Shown in pieces: positions 23,030 through 34,089 of a DNA stretch of 64,000 bases. Both the position numbers and the translations under genes were made by a program. A model generated the notes under the pieces. That model saw nothing but the letters and a program-made list of their open reading frames with translations. It did not search any database and was not told where the DNA came from. The DNA comes from Camelus bactrianus. Lineage: Eukaryota; Chordata; Mammalia; Artiodactyla; Camelidae. Positions within the stretch are counted from its first letter, which is position 1, and every line of letters begins with the position of its first letter. The DNA is taken from positions 42,114,501 to 42,178,500 of the forward strand of contig NC_133551.1 in assembly GCF_048773025.1 (NCBI RefSeq), written 5' to 3'.

Positions 23030-23480
23030 TGAATCACAGAGGAGGAGGGAGAGGCTGGTTGGGCCTGGCGAAGCCGGAGAAGCCTCCCCCGAGCAACTGT
23101 GGGATCAGCCCTGGGCCTGGAAGATGAGTCAGGGTGGGGAAGGGATTTCCAGTAGAAGCAAAGGCACGAGCCATGGGAGAGCATTTAAGGGATGGGTGAG
23201 AACGTTTGTGAAGTGGGAGGAAAGGTAGTGAGACTGGAGAGAAGCATGTGAACGGTCTTGAATGTCTAACTGAGGAATCTAGACTTCATTACATAGTTAG
23301 TCCAGGGGCCACAGAAGGCTTTAAGGAAAGGATGTGTTGTGGTCAGATAGGTATTTTGGAAAGAGCCCTCTGCCCAGTGACGAGAGGGATGGGGAGACGC
23401 ATTAGAGGAAGACTCCAGATAGCTGGGTGACGTACAACCAGGGCGTAGAGGTCAGCATCCATGACAGCAAGCAGGAGCAG
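23030..23480 (+). repeat. ancient interspersed repeat, family not assigned
   Basis: GGCACGAGCCATGGGAGAGC, AAGTGGGAGGAAAGGTAGTG, GAACGGTCTTGAATGTCTAA, AGACTTCATTACATAG and GTGTTGTGGTCAGATAGG follow the same order as the copies at 12825 and 20752. Confidence 0.45.
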
Positions 23481-23626
23481 AGGTCTGACTGTCTGTCCCA
23501 GGCTGAATTAGTTGACAGTAACTTGGGAGTTACTAGTCTTGTTGAAGGGGCTTCCCCCAGCTTTGCAGGATCCTTTCCAGTCTAGGAGGGCGTCATGAAC
23601 ACAGTCCTCTCTCTGTCTCTCTTTAG

Positions 23627-23751
23627 GGCAACTCAGATCAAGACCTACTCCTGGGACAATGCGCAGGTCATCCTGGTGGGGAACAAGTGTGACATGGAGG
23701 AAGAGAGGGTTGTTCCCACCGAGAAGGGCCGACTCCTCGCAGAGCAGCTTG
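23627..23751 (+). CDS. RAB3B: RAB3B exon 4 (residues about 116-158)
   Basis: A 125-nt exon that completes Trp116 and reads [20 protein letters not shown], then [20 protein letters not shown], then L and the first base of Gly158. It carries the G4 guanine-specificity motif NKCD (Asn135 in RAB3 numbering). The [17 protein letters not shown] text and the following exon fit RAB3B rather than RAB3A, 3C or 3D. From memory, human RAB3B has Gln where this protein has Arg after EKG (about residue 151). The acceptor is CTCTCTTTAG and the donor GTATGT. The frame joins exons 3 and 5 without error. A strong hairpin starts 12 nt into the following intron. Confidence 0.98.
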
Positions 23752-23763
23752 GTATGTGCACGA

Positions 23764-23799
23764 CACGTGTGTGTGTGCTTGTTTGTGCACACACACGTG
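23764..23799 (+). other. TG/CA hairpin just after the exon 4 donor
   Basis: CACGTGTGTGTG at 23764-23775 pairs with CACACACACGTG at 23788-23799: 12 Watson-Crick pairs with a 12-nt loop that can shorten by wobble pairing. The alternating purine-pyrimidine sequence could also form Z-DNA. It begins 12 nt after the first base of the intron. Confidence 0.7.
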
Positions 23800-23849
23800 T
23801 GCACGGGAGTGGGACAATCAGAGAGAGCAAGTGTGTGTTTGTATTTGTG

Positions 23850-25190
23850 ATGTTAAGGTTGTGCTGTGATTATGAATTATGTGCATATGTGCTCTGTGTG
23901 CGTGGTTTTATATTTGTGTGATGTACATATTGCTTTATGCTACTGAATTCTAGATAATTCATTATTTATGATATATGCATATTTTGGTACATTGAACATA
24001 TAAATAAAATTTCAACTTATGAAAATTTTTTACCAGTTCCTTCCACAAAGGATTTGAAGTATCTTATAAAAATCATCATGGTACATCAATAAAGAAATAA
24101 ATAAGTGAGATAATTGGAGCAAAGGGAAAGCAAGGGTAGGAGAAAATAAAAGAGGCCAGAGGTGAGATAAAATGTTTTGTAAGTTTTGGGGTGTGTGCAA
24201 GAGTTGGGCCAACATATTGGCTTTGAGCTTCTTAGCAACCGTTGCAAAGAGGGAAACATAATCAAGTTACTTGGTTCTGGGATGGTCCTTAAGATAAAGA
24301 CCAACCCATAATTCCAAAGAAGCACTGCTGTTCACTAGCAACTATAGAGCAGACTATATGCTGAATCTGACAATGTCCTTAGTATCAAACATCCTTATAG
24401 CAACTACCACACTGAACATCGTAGGCTGTGTCTTTCAGTTTCTCTCTGTGTAAACTGATGCTTTGTCACCAAAATATAATCACAATAAAAGTAATTGTAC
24501 GGAGAGATGAGACAATGTGGTTTCACCATGCAGCTAGCTCAGTGATGCTTTGATTTTTTCCAAGGTTAAAGCACCTTGATCCTTGTGCTCCATTGAGACC
24601 TAGGAGCCTCAGGTGTGTCTCAGTGGCCCCACAGCAGGACACCTACCTACACTTGCTTGTAACATCAGCTTTTCTTTCTTTTTTTGTTTTTCCTCTTCTT
24701 TTCTATATTGGGGTTCAATGTAGGATCACCTTAGGGAAGTCTTCCTCTAGAAGAATGAGTGTACTCCTTAGCTTTTAGCCAGTCCCCCTAAGTATTTCCC
24801 ACAACCTAGGTTGTTGTAAGTTTTGAGGAGTAGGGAGTTTAAAGTTACATTCTCTGCCAGTATCTGAAGTACAGATATGTGGGCTGGTAGGTGGGTAAAC
24901 TGTGTAACATACAAGTGTGAATTGTGTGTTGTACATATTTATGTTCTGTGTATTGGGAGTAGCTGTATAAGAGGGTATCCTATGCATCTTTCTCCCCTCT
25001 CCTATTCTCCAGGGTGGCCTGGAATAGAAATTAGCAAACTGTAGGTGCTTAATAAATAGAGAGGTTGGGTGAATTGGCTCTTGCCAGAGGTTCTCAGGGA
25101 CCAGAACGTGCTTCCACCCATTCCCATTGCTCACGGAACAGTAAGCATGTGGTGAAGCCCACATGTGGGTGACCTCAGGCTATCTCTTTA
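23850..25190. other. intron 4 sequence, nothing assignable
   Basis: AT-rich text with an ATATAAATAAAATTTC stretch near 24000. No exon or RNA gene, and no repeat family I can name. Confidence 0.4.
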
Positions 25191-25194
25191 TGCC

Positions 25195-25575
25195 TTCAAG
25201 CTGCTGTCCCCAGGACTCCCAGCACTCTTCCTGGACCAACTATGCCCCATCTGTTTGGAATGCTTTTTCTACTCGCCTACCCTCATGCAGCTATTGAACC
25301 CCTACTCACATTTCAAAACAGCTCATGCTTAGCTCATCTTCTGTGAAACCTTTTCTGTACTCCTCTAGTTCTTTACTTTGTGCTCCCCCCAACTTAATGT
25401 ACCCCATACATGCAAAAGTCATAGTACCCATCACACTTGTTTGTAACTTGTTTCCTTGTTTGTCTCCCAAAAGCTCCATGAGGACAGGAAATGAATCTTG
25501 TTTCTCTTTACACCCACAGTGCCTGGCAGATGGCCTGGCATTGAGTAAACATTGCAAAAGTGTTTTGATTAAAAT
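25195..25575 (+). repeat. L2 LINE 3' end, long copy
   Basis: L2 3' text in full order: CTGTTTGGAATGCTTTTTCT, ACCCCTACTCACATTTCAAA, TGTGAAACCTTTTCTGTAC, AAAGCTCCATGAGGACAGGA and CAGTGCCTGGCAGATGG. Confidence 0.85.
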
Positions 25576-25639
25576 TTTATGATGTCAAGAATTTGGCTAC
25601 TTCATTTTACTTCAATCCAATTATGGCTTCCTGACCTCC

Positions 25640-25900
25640 TATTCTATGCCAAGTACTGTGTGTTGAACAAGGGTTATGTTCCCTGCTCTGAGACAGGCAC
25701 AATGATACGCTAAGTGATCAGTGTTGTGATAGAGGGAGATGCCAGGCATGTGGGAGCACAGAGGAGACACCTATTCAGTTGGGATCAGAGAACATGATAC
25801 TCACACTTGGGTCTTGAAGACAAGTAGGAAGAGACAAGTGAAGAAGAAAGATAAAAATATTCAAGGCAGGGGGAATAACACTAACAAAGGCAAGGAACAA
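25640..25900 (+). repeat. ancient interspersed repeat, family not assigned
   Basis: TATTCTATGCCAAGTACTGT, GTTCCCTGCTCTGAGACAGG, GTCTTGAAGACAAGTAGGAA, ATTCAAGGCAGGGGGAATAA: the same broad repeat order as at 12825. Confidence 0.45.
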
Positions 25901-26159
25901 AACTGTGTTTAGGGAACCATAATTCATTGGATTGTGTGAGTCTAGAGTAGTGTTTCCAAAGAGAGAGACTCATGTTGCTGGAAGTGTGCAAGATGCTTTT
26001 ATGTATATATTTTGATGTGTATTGGAAAAAAATATAATCAGCATTTCAAGTCCTTAAAGTTAAATAAGTTTTTAAAAAGTGAGTTAATTTTATATTAGGA
26101 AAAAATATAGCCAGCATGCCAAGCCCTTATGACTAAGATTTTTAAAAGGCAAGTTAGTT

Positions 26160-26225
26160 AAACATTTATTGGGTGTTTACCATGTGCCAGGCACTATTCT
26201 AAATGTTTTAAAGTATTGCTCACTT
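26160..26225 (-). repeat. MIR SINE, left part, split by L1
   Basis: TTTACCATGTGCCAGGCACT then ATTCTAAATGTTTTAAAG: the 3' end of a reverse-complement MIR, which resumes after the L1 insert at about 26446. Confidence 0.75.
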
Positions 26226-26445
26226 AATTTTTTCTTTTCTTTTCTTTTTAACATTTTTTATTGATGTATAATCATTTTACAATGTGTCAAATTCCAGTGT
26301 AGAGCACAATTTTTCAGTTATACTTGAACATATATATAATTCGTTGTCACATTTTTTTCTCTGTGAGCTACCATAAGATTTTGTATATATTTCCCTGTGC
26401 TACACAGTATAATCTTGTTTATCTATTCCCCTCTAGAACCTGATA
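26226..26445 (-). repeat. L1 3' end inserted in a MIR
   Basis: Reverse-complement L1 3' UTR: T-rich start, TTTTATTGATGTATAATCAT, TTACAATGTGTCAAATTCCA, GTGTAGAGCACAATTTTTCA, CCTGTGCTACACAGTATAAT. No coding sequence remains. Confidence 0.85.
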
Positions 26446-26620
26446 AGATATGTACTTTTCTTATACCCAAGTTGTTCTTTAACAGATAAGAAAACTGAGG
26501 CACAGAGAAGTTGACTAACTTGCTTAAGGTCACACAGCTAATACCAGGTAGAGTGAGAATTTGAACTCAAGCAGTAGTCTGGCTGCAGAGCCTTTGCTCC
26601 TAACCACTTAACCTCACTAT
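26446..26620 (-). repeat. MIR SINE, right part
   Basis: AAGAAAACTGAGGCACAGAG, CTTAAGGTCACACAGCTAAT, GAATTTGAACTCAAGCAG, TCCTAACCACTTAACC. Continues the MIR cut at 26225. Confidence 0.85.
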
Positions 26621-26644
26621 ACAGCAAGTGTGGTAATAATAGCT

Positions 26645-26820
26645 GTTGTATATTGAGTCAGGCACTATATGAAATGCTTTGCATTAATTATCTCATTTAA
26701 TTCAGATTATAACCCTCCAAGGTGGGTCATGTCCAATACCCTGAAAAATGAGGTCCAGAGAGGTTAAAAAACTTACTCAAGTTTACGTAGTTGGAAAGTG
26801 GTGGAGTCAGTATAATTTTC
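26645..26820 (-). repeat. MIR SINE
   Basis: ATTGAGTCAGGCACTATATG, TTATCTCATTTAATTCAGAT, ATGAGGTCCAGAGAGGTT, then GGAAAGTGGTGGAGTCAG. Confidence 0.75.
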
Positions 26821-27094
26821 TAATATAAATTTCTGATTTATGTAGAAAAACAGATGGAAGTGAGGCTAATTCTTAGTACAGGGTTCAGGGAGGCACTTGA
26901 AGAAGGCTTTAATGAACTGATTAGATTTGGGTAGGTCAGGGTAACCCATCTCAGTCCTGCATAACTTCTGGAGATTTCCTCTATTGCTTAATAGAACTTG
27001 TCTATTTGCATCTGTCTCTTCTCGCTAGACCTCGGTAGCAGCAGGGGTTATATTTGGTTCTTTTCATTATCTCAACTCCCAGCATAGCGTAGAT

Positions 27095-27275
27095 ATTCAT
27101 TGATTCATACATTTATTCACTTATTCATTGGTAAGTATTTATTGAGCACATACTCTGAGCCAGGTTCTGTCTGGCACTTGGGATATAAGGGTGAACAAAA
27201 TAGTTATGATCATTACTATCATGGAGCTAATGGATAAAGAGACATTAAACAAATAATTATACAAATAAATACGTA
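27095..27275 (+). repeat. ancient interspersed repeat, family not assigned
   Basis: GAGCACATACTCTGAGCCAG, GTCTGGCACTTGGGATATAA, GGTGAACAAAATAGTTATGA, CATGGAGCTAATGG: start of the same old repeat as at 12825. Confidence 0.5.
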
Positions 27276-27284
27276 ATTAAAAAT

Positions 27285-27345
27285 TTGTGAATGAGTGAAT
27301 TTGTGGTATCTGAATTATATCTCAATAAAGCTGTTAAAAAATTGT
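27285..27345 (+). repeat. old L1-type 3' end
   Basis: GGTATCTGAATTATATCTCA then ATAAAGCTGTTAAAAAA, as in the 3150-3265 insert. Very short. Confidence 0.45.
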
Positions 27346-27779
27346 GATAAGTACTCCAGGAATTAGAACTCTTGTTATAGCAAGTGATAAAATCCCAAAT
27401 CAAACTAGCTTTAATTAAAAAAATAGAATTTATTACCTCATGTCAACTGGGAAGCTCACTAGAACCAGGACTCAACTGAACTCTCTATTTCTCAGCTTTG
27501 TTTGTCCCTTCAGCCACCTTCTGTAGCCAGACTCTGAATGGGGAGTAAGACAGATGATGGTGGCTCCAAATTCACATCTTCCAATTTCTGCAGAAAGAGC
27601 ATTCTCGCCCCTAACCACCACATATCAATCTCAGGGAAGGCGATGACTGGCCACCTGGGAGTCTCCTGCCTATCCCAGTGGCTGGGGGAGCCAAGTATTG
27701 TAACCCATAGTCCCAACACGATTGTTTAAAGTAGCACTTCCATAAAGGAAGGAATGGTGGACAGATAAAAGTAACATAA

Positions 27780-28985
27780 GTCCACCACAAGGGCTATGAA
27801 GAAAGTCAAGAAAAGAGACCTAATTTTAGACTGGAGAGTCAAGATCTGAGAAAGTAACACTTAAGCTGAGAACTAAAGGATGAGAAAAGTATTAGTTAGG
27901 CAAAGACTGGGGGAGGGAGTTGTTGGGAAAGGGAGTGTTCTACATCAAGAATAGCCCTCATGTGGCTTAGAGCTTGAAACACTCACGAGATTGGAAGAAG
28001 GCCATGTCGCAGAGACTAAATAACCAAGGGGAGAGTAGTGTGAGATGAGTGTGGAGAGGTAGGCAGGGGCCAGGTCGTGCAGGATCTTGCAGGCTGTGTC
28101 AAGAATTTTGCAAGAAAAACAAAAACAAAAAGAATTTTGCAAGGATGTGGTCAGATCTGGAAGAGGATGTTCAGCCTTTCTCACCCTCTGCTATGCCAGC
28201 TATTAAGTTTCAGTCATCTGTTTGCCAGTGCAGTAGGGCCATTCTCTGCTTTATGGGATTGCTCTTCGAGACTCTCTTTCTTTTAGCATTTCTCAGCTTT
28301 CTCAGCCAAGACTATTGATATGGCCAGCAACTAGCGTTTATTAAAGCTTTGAGTAGCAGCAGGCCTTCTATATCCTCAAAGTTTCTGGGACATGGGTGAG
28401 GCCGTAGTTTTTCTCAAAAGCTTGCCACTGTTTCTCTTCAACATTCCATCCTCAGTCACAATGTTACTGAGATTTCTTAGATTATAACCCAAATCAGGAG
28501 CTTAAATAATAAAGGTTTATTTTTCACTCACATTACATGCCAGCTACAAGTCAGCTGCAAGCCTGTTCCATGTGTCTTCTTACTCTGGGATCCAATTTGG
28601 GATGCCTAAACCACACAAAGGGCTCTCAAAGCTTCTGTTGGGACTTGGAATGCCCACGTCAATTGGCCAAAGCAAGTTGCATGATCAAATCTGTTGCTGA
28701 TGGAGAGGGAAAATATATTCTTCCCACAAGGAGGCACTGCAAGCCACTTGGCGTTTGGTGGGGTTATAAAATCTTCTACAGGGAGAGCGCTGAATGATCT
28801 GCCACAATCACTAAACATGTGATGGATCCTGGAAATAGAGGTAAATGAATTCCCTGCCCTCAAGATGCTCATTTAACAAGGAAACAAAATAGTAGAGAGG
28901 TAATTTCGGTATCTTTTGGGTAGAGGGCCATGTCAGTCCTTAGTCTGTTTGCTATCGTTCTTCACCCTTCTCCTGCTCTGTCTCT
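27780..28985. other. intron 4 sequence with weak old repeats
   Basis: About 27840-28165 resembles the unassigned old repeat on the plus strand (GGGGCCAGGTCGTGCAGGAT at 28067). The direct repeat AGAATTTTGCAAG occurs at 28101 and 28130. AATAATAAAGGTTTATTTTT near 28507 belongs to an unassigned repeat. No exon seen. Confidence 0.4.
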
Positions 28986-29001
28986 CTCTTGAACGTATCC
29001 C

Positions 29002-29146
29002 TTGAGGGGAGGAATAACTCAAGTGGTAGAGCACGTGCTTAGCAAGCATGAGGTCCCGGGTTCAATCCCCAGTACCTCCTCTAAGAATAATAAATCTAAT
29101 TACCTCCCCCCTACCTAAAAAAAAAAAAAAAAAACAGAACTAATTC
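29002..29146 (+). mobile_element. Vic-1-type tRNA-Ala SINE, copy 4
   Basis: Sense SINE: AAGTGGTAGAGCACGTGCTT, AGCAAGCATGAGGTCCCGG, B box GGTTCAATCCC, then AATCTAATTACCTCC and an 18-A tail. Perfect 14-bp duplication CTTGAACGTATCCC at 28988-29001 and 29147-29160. The only SINE inside intron 4, in the same direction as RAB3B. Confidence 0.95.
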
Positions 29147-29164
29147 CTTGAACGTATCCCTACC

Positions 29165-30885
29165 CCCAGATGTTGACCTTGGCTGACTGTGTTTCCTGGG
29201 CTCCTGTGACAGTGGCTTCTGATTGGGTTTAGCCAAGAAGAGACATTGGCAAGTGATTGAAAATGGGGAAAGGGAAAAATCCTGTGTCTGTGTCTCCCCC
29301 ATCCCTTGACTGGCTGCTCCAGTAGAGGCTACTCCTCTTCTCTGATTCCTGCTCCCATAGTTCTAACTTCCTTTGGCCCCAGTAATAGGTTTTGTTTTTT
29401 TTTTCTGTTGATAATATCTGGGTTTCCTCACTATTCTATTTGGCCTCTTTTTTCTTCTATCACCTATATAACCAATTCCCTCTGGTTTAAATGTGAAGAA
29501 TAGTTCCTGTTTTCCTGTTGGAATCTGGCTGAAACAATTCTGTAAGTCACCATGGACATCCGGGAAGAGTTACACTGTTTATTCTGAGTTGTGGAGATGG
29601 GGTGGAAAGAGAAAGGGAAGGCTCTCTGGAATCAGTGATTCCACAGGTGAGTAAAGAAGATGAGTAGGATTAGGAGGAGAGAGCAACAGCATGAGCAAGG
29701 CACCAAATAAAAAGGTGTTGATATTTCTGGAGCATAGTGTGAGCCAGGAAGATGAGGCTGGGGAAGTAGACAGGCTGAGCCATGCAGGATCTTGGATGTT
29801 AAGCCAATGAGGCTGGGTGTTGCATTAATCAGAACTCTTTCAGTTCCAATGACACAAATCCAAGTCAAAATAGCTCGAGTTATAAGGACAGGTGCATAGA
29901 AGAAGCAAATGGAAGAGACAGTTCCTAGAAATGAGATGAGTAAGAAACTAAGAGCCAGGGGTGTTGGATAGATTGTTCACATGAAACCCAAAGTTTCTGA
30001 GAATGAGTGCAAGCCTCAGTGGAAAGGAAGACAGCAAATCCCTTGCCAAAATCATCAGTGACCAGAAGGGCTGGTGTTGAAGATGACACTAGTTGCAGAT
30101 GAGGACATTTCAGAGCAGGACAGAGAAAGGATTTGAATGTAAAAGTAGAGGAGAAATGTTTTGTTAGCAGTGTCAGGATGAGGAGAGGTGAACTTAGTTA
30201 GCTGTGCGTTTCTGAATAGAATTCTGAGATCAAATTCAGAAGCAGGCAGTGTGGACACAGTAGGGGGCTGTGACAGCTGTCTTTGGACAGAATAGGTAAA
30301 CACGAGCATTGGAAGGTGAGAACCATCTCAGATTCAGTTAAAGTATTGATCCCTATTACAGAGAGCAGAAATCCCATTGATCTGAAGCCAGTCTGCGGCC
30401 AGTCTGATTAATTGGTTGTCATCTTCCAGACCACACTAGAGTCTCAGTTTCTGAGATTCCTTACTAATGAACCTGAGGGAAATGTTACCATCTGGGGCTA
30501 CTAATGAAGAGTCTTCGAGGAGTCTGACAGTAATTGGGTGGAGGTGCATGTTGGCTTGTTCCGCTAGTAAGAGAGGCCCTTGAGCTGGCTAGGGCCACGA
30601 GCTGGTTACCTGAGTCAGAGTTCTCATACCTTGGGTGCCTTTGAGATAACAGTGACGACATCTCCCTGGCATGACGTACGAGCTGAGTTCTCCATGTTTG
30701 GCCACTTCCTGTCTCTCCTCTCACCACTCTGAGCTTTCTGCTCTAATGATAACAAACTGCTATGGTCATTCTGGGATTTACCAAGGCTGTTTTTCACCTT
30801 CTTATATGTGTTCATGCTGTTCCTCTGCCTGGTGTGCTACACATGCACATGCTCACACAAACACTCACAGCCACATGTCTTTCTC
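29165..30885. other. intron 4 sequence, mostly unassigned
   Basis: An old-repeat trace lies at about 29655-29820 (GGCTGAGCCATGCAGGATCT). CAGTTCCAATGACACAAATC at 29840 is another unassigned repeat motif. ACACATGCACATGCTCACAC lies near 30840. No exon supported. Confidence 0.4.
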
Positions 30886-30889
30886 TAGC

Positions 30890-31060
30890 TGATATCTGCT
30901 TAGGAATCAGCTTCCTTGGCCCTCAGGCTCAGGCACCTTCTATTTGCCATGATGATTCCCTCACTCCCCACCCTTCCAGCATTTATCACTCTAATATTGT
31001 CAATGTGTCTATCTCCCACACTAGACTAGGAGTTCCTCAAGGGTAAGAACTGTGTGTGTC
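30890..31060 (+). repeat. L2 LINE 3' end
   Basis: CAGGCACCTTCTATTTGCCA, CCTTCCAGCATTTATCACTC, CACACTAGACTAGGAGTTCC, TCAAGGGTAAGAACTGTGTG. Confidence 0.7.
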
Positions 31061-31139
31061 CCACATGGGGTTTATTATGCTTGTTGAGCTGATCTCTCAT
31101 GACCCTCAATGTCCACAGCCTCCGTGTTCATTCCCACCT

Positions 31140-31345
31140 ACTTTATCCATCTATTCATTCAATTAACACCAGGCACCTACTCCTCTGGCTGGTGCTGGAG
31201 CTCAGAAGAATGACACGGTCCCTGCCTGGGGAGCTCCTTGTCAGATGGACTTCCACCATTCAGGGTAACACATGCTATGGCAGAGGGAGGCATGGAGGAG
31301 AATGAAGAAGCTGTATCTAAGCTGAGTCCTGAAGAATGAGAATTT
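31140..31345 (+). repeat. ancient interspersed repeat, family not assigned
   Basis: AACACCAGGCACCTACTCC, GGTCCCTGCCTGGGGAGCTC, CTAAGCTGAGTCCTGAAGAA: the same broad family as at 12825. Confidence 0.45.
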
Positions 31346-31349
31346 AGTT

Positions 31350-31950
31350 AGATGAGGAGTTTTGCTCAGTTCTGGCCTTAAAGTCTCTCATCCACTAACT
31401 TTTGGAATCCTCTACCCCTGTCCCCTTGCCATTCTCTCCCTCCATTGCATTCTTGCACAGCCCCTGGTTTGCTCTACCTGTGTTATAGTATGTTCTGTCA
31501 CTGTCCCAACTGAGAGCGAGAAAAGGAGGCATAATGGGATAGAGCCCTGGCTTATGCCCCATCCCTAAGCCTCGATTTCCCTGTCTGTAAATTACAAATG
31601 ATAACCCTTGCCTCACTCCCCTCCACCCCCACCTCATAAAGTTAAAATTGTATTAAAATTGTATTTGTGAACTGTTAAGGACTATGCACATGTGCGAGAC
31701 TGGCACTCTGATTACTGTGTCTTTTCTCCACAATTTGATTTGATCTTCCCTTGTCCCTGGCACTCAGTGCAAGACCTGGCACAAAGTCAGTGTTCATTAA
31801 AGACCTGGCTTATTGATTGACCCTGAATGATGAAGAAAAAGAGGCTTTCCCCTAAGGCCCTGGGGAACATTGGTGGTGCAAGGAAGCTAGGACTCAGGTG
31901 GGCTGGGAACATAAGGGAAAGGGTTTGCCACATATTCCATATGTCAATCA
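31350..31950. other. intron 4 sequence, weak L2 and MIR traces
   Basis: GCACTCAGTGCAAGACCTGG near 31760 is an L2-like end. CCTCGATTTCCCTGTCTGTA near 31570 is a sense MIR trace. No exon seen. Confidence 0.4.
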
Positions 31951-31954
31951 CTTC

Positions 31955-32130
31955 ACATGCTTTTGTGCATTTAATTCTTATTACCATACTATGTAATAGT
32001 CATCCCATTCTGCAGATAAAGTAACAGAGGCTGGGAGAGATCAGTCAATTTGCCTGATGTCCCACAGCTAGTAGCTGACAGAGACTGCATTCAAACCCAG
32101 GCTGTCTGACTCCTGTGCCTCTTCCCACTG
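31955..32130 (-). repeat. MIR SINE
   Basis: TAATAGTCATCCCATTCTGC, GATGTCCCACAGCTAGTAGC, AACCCAGGCTGTCTGACTCC. Confidence 0.75.
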
Positions 32131-32139
32131 CCCCCTTGT

Positions 32140-32760
32140 GCCACAGTCCATGTCCTCCACTCAGTGCCAATTCCTCAGAAGGGATTTGTGCCCCTGGCCT
32201 TAGCCTGTGTCCCCATCTTCATCCAAACTGATGGTTTATGCCTATTTACTTCTTTACCTGTTTGCCCCTTTCCCAGGCAAGCAACATAGTCCGCCCTCTT
32301 CCCCAAACACTCTCACTTGTAATAAGCCAGTCAAAGGCCAGAGAGTCCATTTTTATGACATTCATTAAAGAAAAGCTACATGCTGGAGGGTCTCTAAAGC
32401 CAACTGGGCTTCTATGGCCTAAGGATAATGAGCCAGCAGCTGCCTCCTTCACATGTCCTCAATAGCAGACACTTCTGCACTTTGCCTTTCTCAGATGGAG
32501 AAATGGGCCATGGGATGGGCTGTCAACCAGAGGTCGGCTGGCAGGAATTGTGAGTGCCTTCAAGCCAGGAGGGTGGGGGAAGAGGAGCCTTGTTTGTACC
32601 TGGGGGCTTTAGCCCTCTCTGTGGACAGTGGGGTAATAGGGAGAAGGGGAGTGGAGGAAAGAGACCCCTTCCTTTGTGGGAGAAGATGATAAAAGAGGGA
32701 GAAAGGGATGAAGAGGAGGTGAGAGGAGCAGATGAAACAAAAAGAGCAGGAAGAAACTAT
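32140..32760. other. intron 4 sequence, nothing assignable
   Basis: No repeat family or exon recognised. Purine-rich from about 32560 to 32740. Overlapping open frames here have no protein features. Confidence 0.4.
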
Positions 32761-32789
32761 CATTATAACAGGCAACTTTCTTACAGAAA

Positions 32790-32940
32790 TGTACCCATCG
32801 CCTCGCTGAATCCTCCAACCGTTCTCAGCAGAAAGACGCTGTTATTACTCCTATTTGACAAACAAGGAGTCCGCGACTCAGAGAGGTTAAGTGATTCAGA
32901 AAGGTGAATGACATGCCCAGATTCAGACACTGGGGTAGTC
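32790..32940 (-). repeat. MIR SINE, diverged
   Basis: GCTGTTATTACTCCTATTTG, ACAAACAAGGAGTCCGCGAC, TCAGAGAGGTTAAGTGATTC. Confidence 0.65.
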
Positions 32941-33079
32941 AGATAAAAGCAAAGGAGGCCAAAGAGACTTGCAAAGGAAGAAAAAAGATATAATGGCAGC
33001 GGCGGGGAGGGGGCTGAGGAAAATGAAAGGGAGAAAGAGGAAGAAATGGTAGGCAGGGCTGTATCCCATGGACGTGGGA

Positions 33080-33285
33080 GCCAGCCAAACCCAGATCTAA
33101 ATGCAGTTTCCACAGCCACGTGACCTTGTATGAGTTGTGTAATCTCTTGGAACCTTCATTTTTCTCATTCATAAATTGGAGAGGATTATATTCACCCCAC
33201 AAGCTGTTGTGAGGGTTAAGTAAGACAATATTTGTAAAGCTCCTAGCATAGCATCTGGCTTATAGTAGGAGCTCAATAAATAGGG
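33080..33285 (+). repeat. MIR SINE, near full length
   Basis: CCAAACCCAGATCTAAATGC, CCACGTGACCTTGTATGAGT, GTTGTGAGGGTTAAGTAAGA, AGTAGGAGCTCAATAAATAG. Confidence 0.85.
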
Positions 33286-33299
33286 AGCCCAAGAAGTAT

Positions 33300-33880
33300 G
33301 AGGAACATACAGGAAAAAGAAGGAACTAAAGTAAAGAAAGGGAAGAGACACACTTTAGAGGAGAATTAAAGTTGGACTCAGAAGGAAGGTGGACAGACAA
33401 AAGAGGAGGCAGTAGGCTGGGGCAGGGACGTGATGGAGAAGTCGGCTTATGCTTCTAAGGGCTGCCACCAACCTGGCCAGGACTCCTCAGTTGGGAAGCA
33501 GCTGCTTTGTCTGAATCAGGAGGGTCTTTCTTGTCTCCTGGGACAGCCAATTTCTGTTCATTGTCACAGAAAGGATCTTTAAGGATCTCAAGGTGCAAAA
33601 CAAGTAAGAATGTCTCACGCTTCAGACGCCGTTTTTCCCAGGCCAGTTGTTGGTTTTGTGTGGGGAGGGAGAGATCCAGGGTAATTCTTGGGAATTCAGG
33701 GAGGAGGAACCCCACTGAGTGGAGATGAGCCAGTGTGTCTGTGGGTGGAAAGAGCAAATGAAGCTTTGTTTATTCAGCATGGATCTTGGGGTACCTTCCA
33801 GAGCCCAGACTAGAGCTGGCCAGTCTGGGGAGAGTGGGAGGTAGGGGAAAAAGGAGGGAAAGCCCTGGTCAAAAAGGGCA
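33300..33880. other. intron 4 sequence, nothing assignable
   Basis: No exon, repeat family or RNA gene recognised between the two MIR copies. Confidence 0.4.
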
Positions 33881-33884
33881 AAGC

Positions 33885-34060
33885 TTGGACTTCTCATACC
33901 GGTGACAGCAAGTCAGTTTATTTCTCTGAGCCACAGTGTCAGGATTAGTGAAATGGAGCTGGAGCAGGTCTGCCTGGACCCTCCTTCCCCTGGGGGTGAC
34001 ATGAGGATCAGAAGAGATAATGGGTGTGATCCATGCTCTAGAAACTGAAGTGCTGTGTAC
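33885..34060 (+). repeat. MIR SINE
   Basis: GACAGCAAGTCAGTTTATTT then CTCTGAGCCACAGTGTCAGG, followed by ATGAGGATCAGAAGAGATAA. Confidence 0.65.
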
Positions 34061-34089
34061 ACATAGTGAAGTATTCACTCTTTCAGAAC

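Larger units (their letters stand above)
20746..23626 (+). other. RAB3B: RAB3B intron 3
   Basis: A 2,881-bp intron with donor GTATGA and an acceptor run of CTCTCTCTGTCTCTCTTTAG. It holds an old repeat starting six bases after the donor's first base, a long pyrimidine tract, an ancient L1-like piece and a second copy of the old repeat. No alternative exon could be supported. Confidence 0.95.

Noticed and set aside
23595-23921. 108-codon frame extending exon 4 on both sides
   Set aside because: Only 23627-23751 is bounded by AG and GT and joins the other exons in phase. The extensions are intronic, including the TG repeat.
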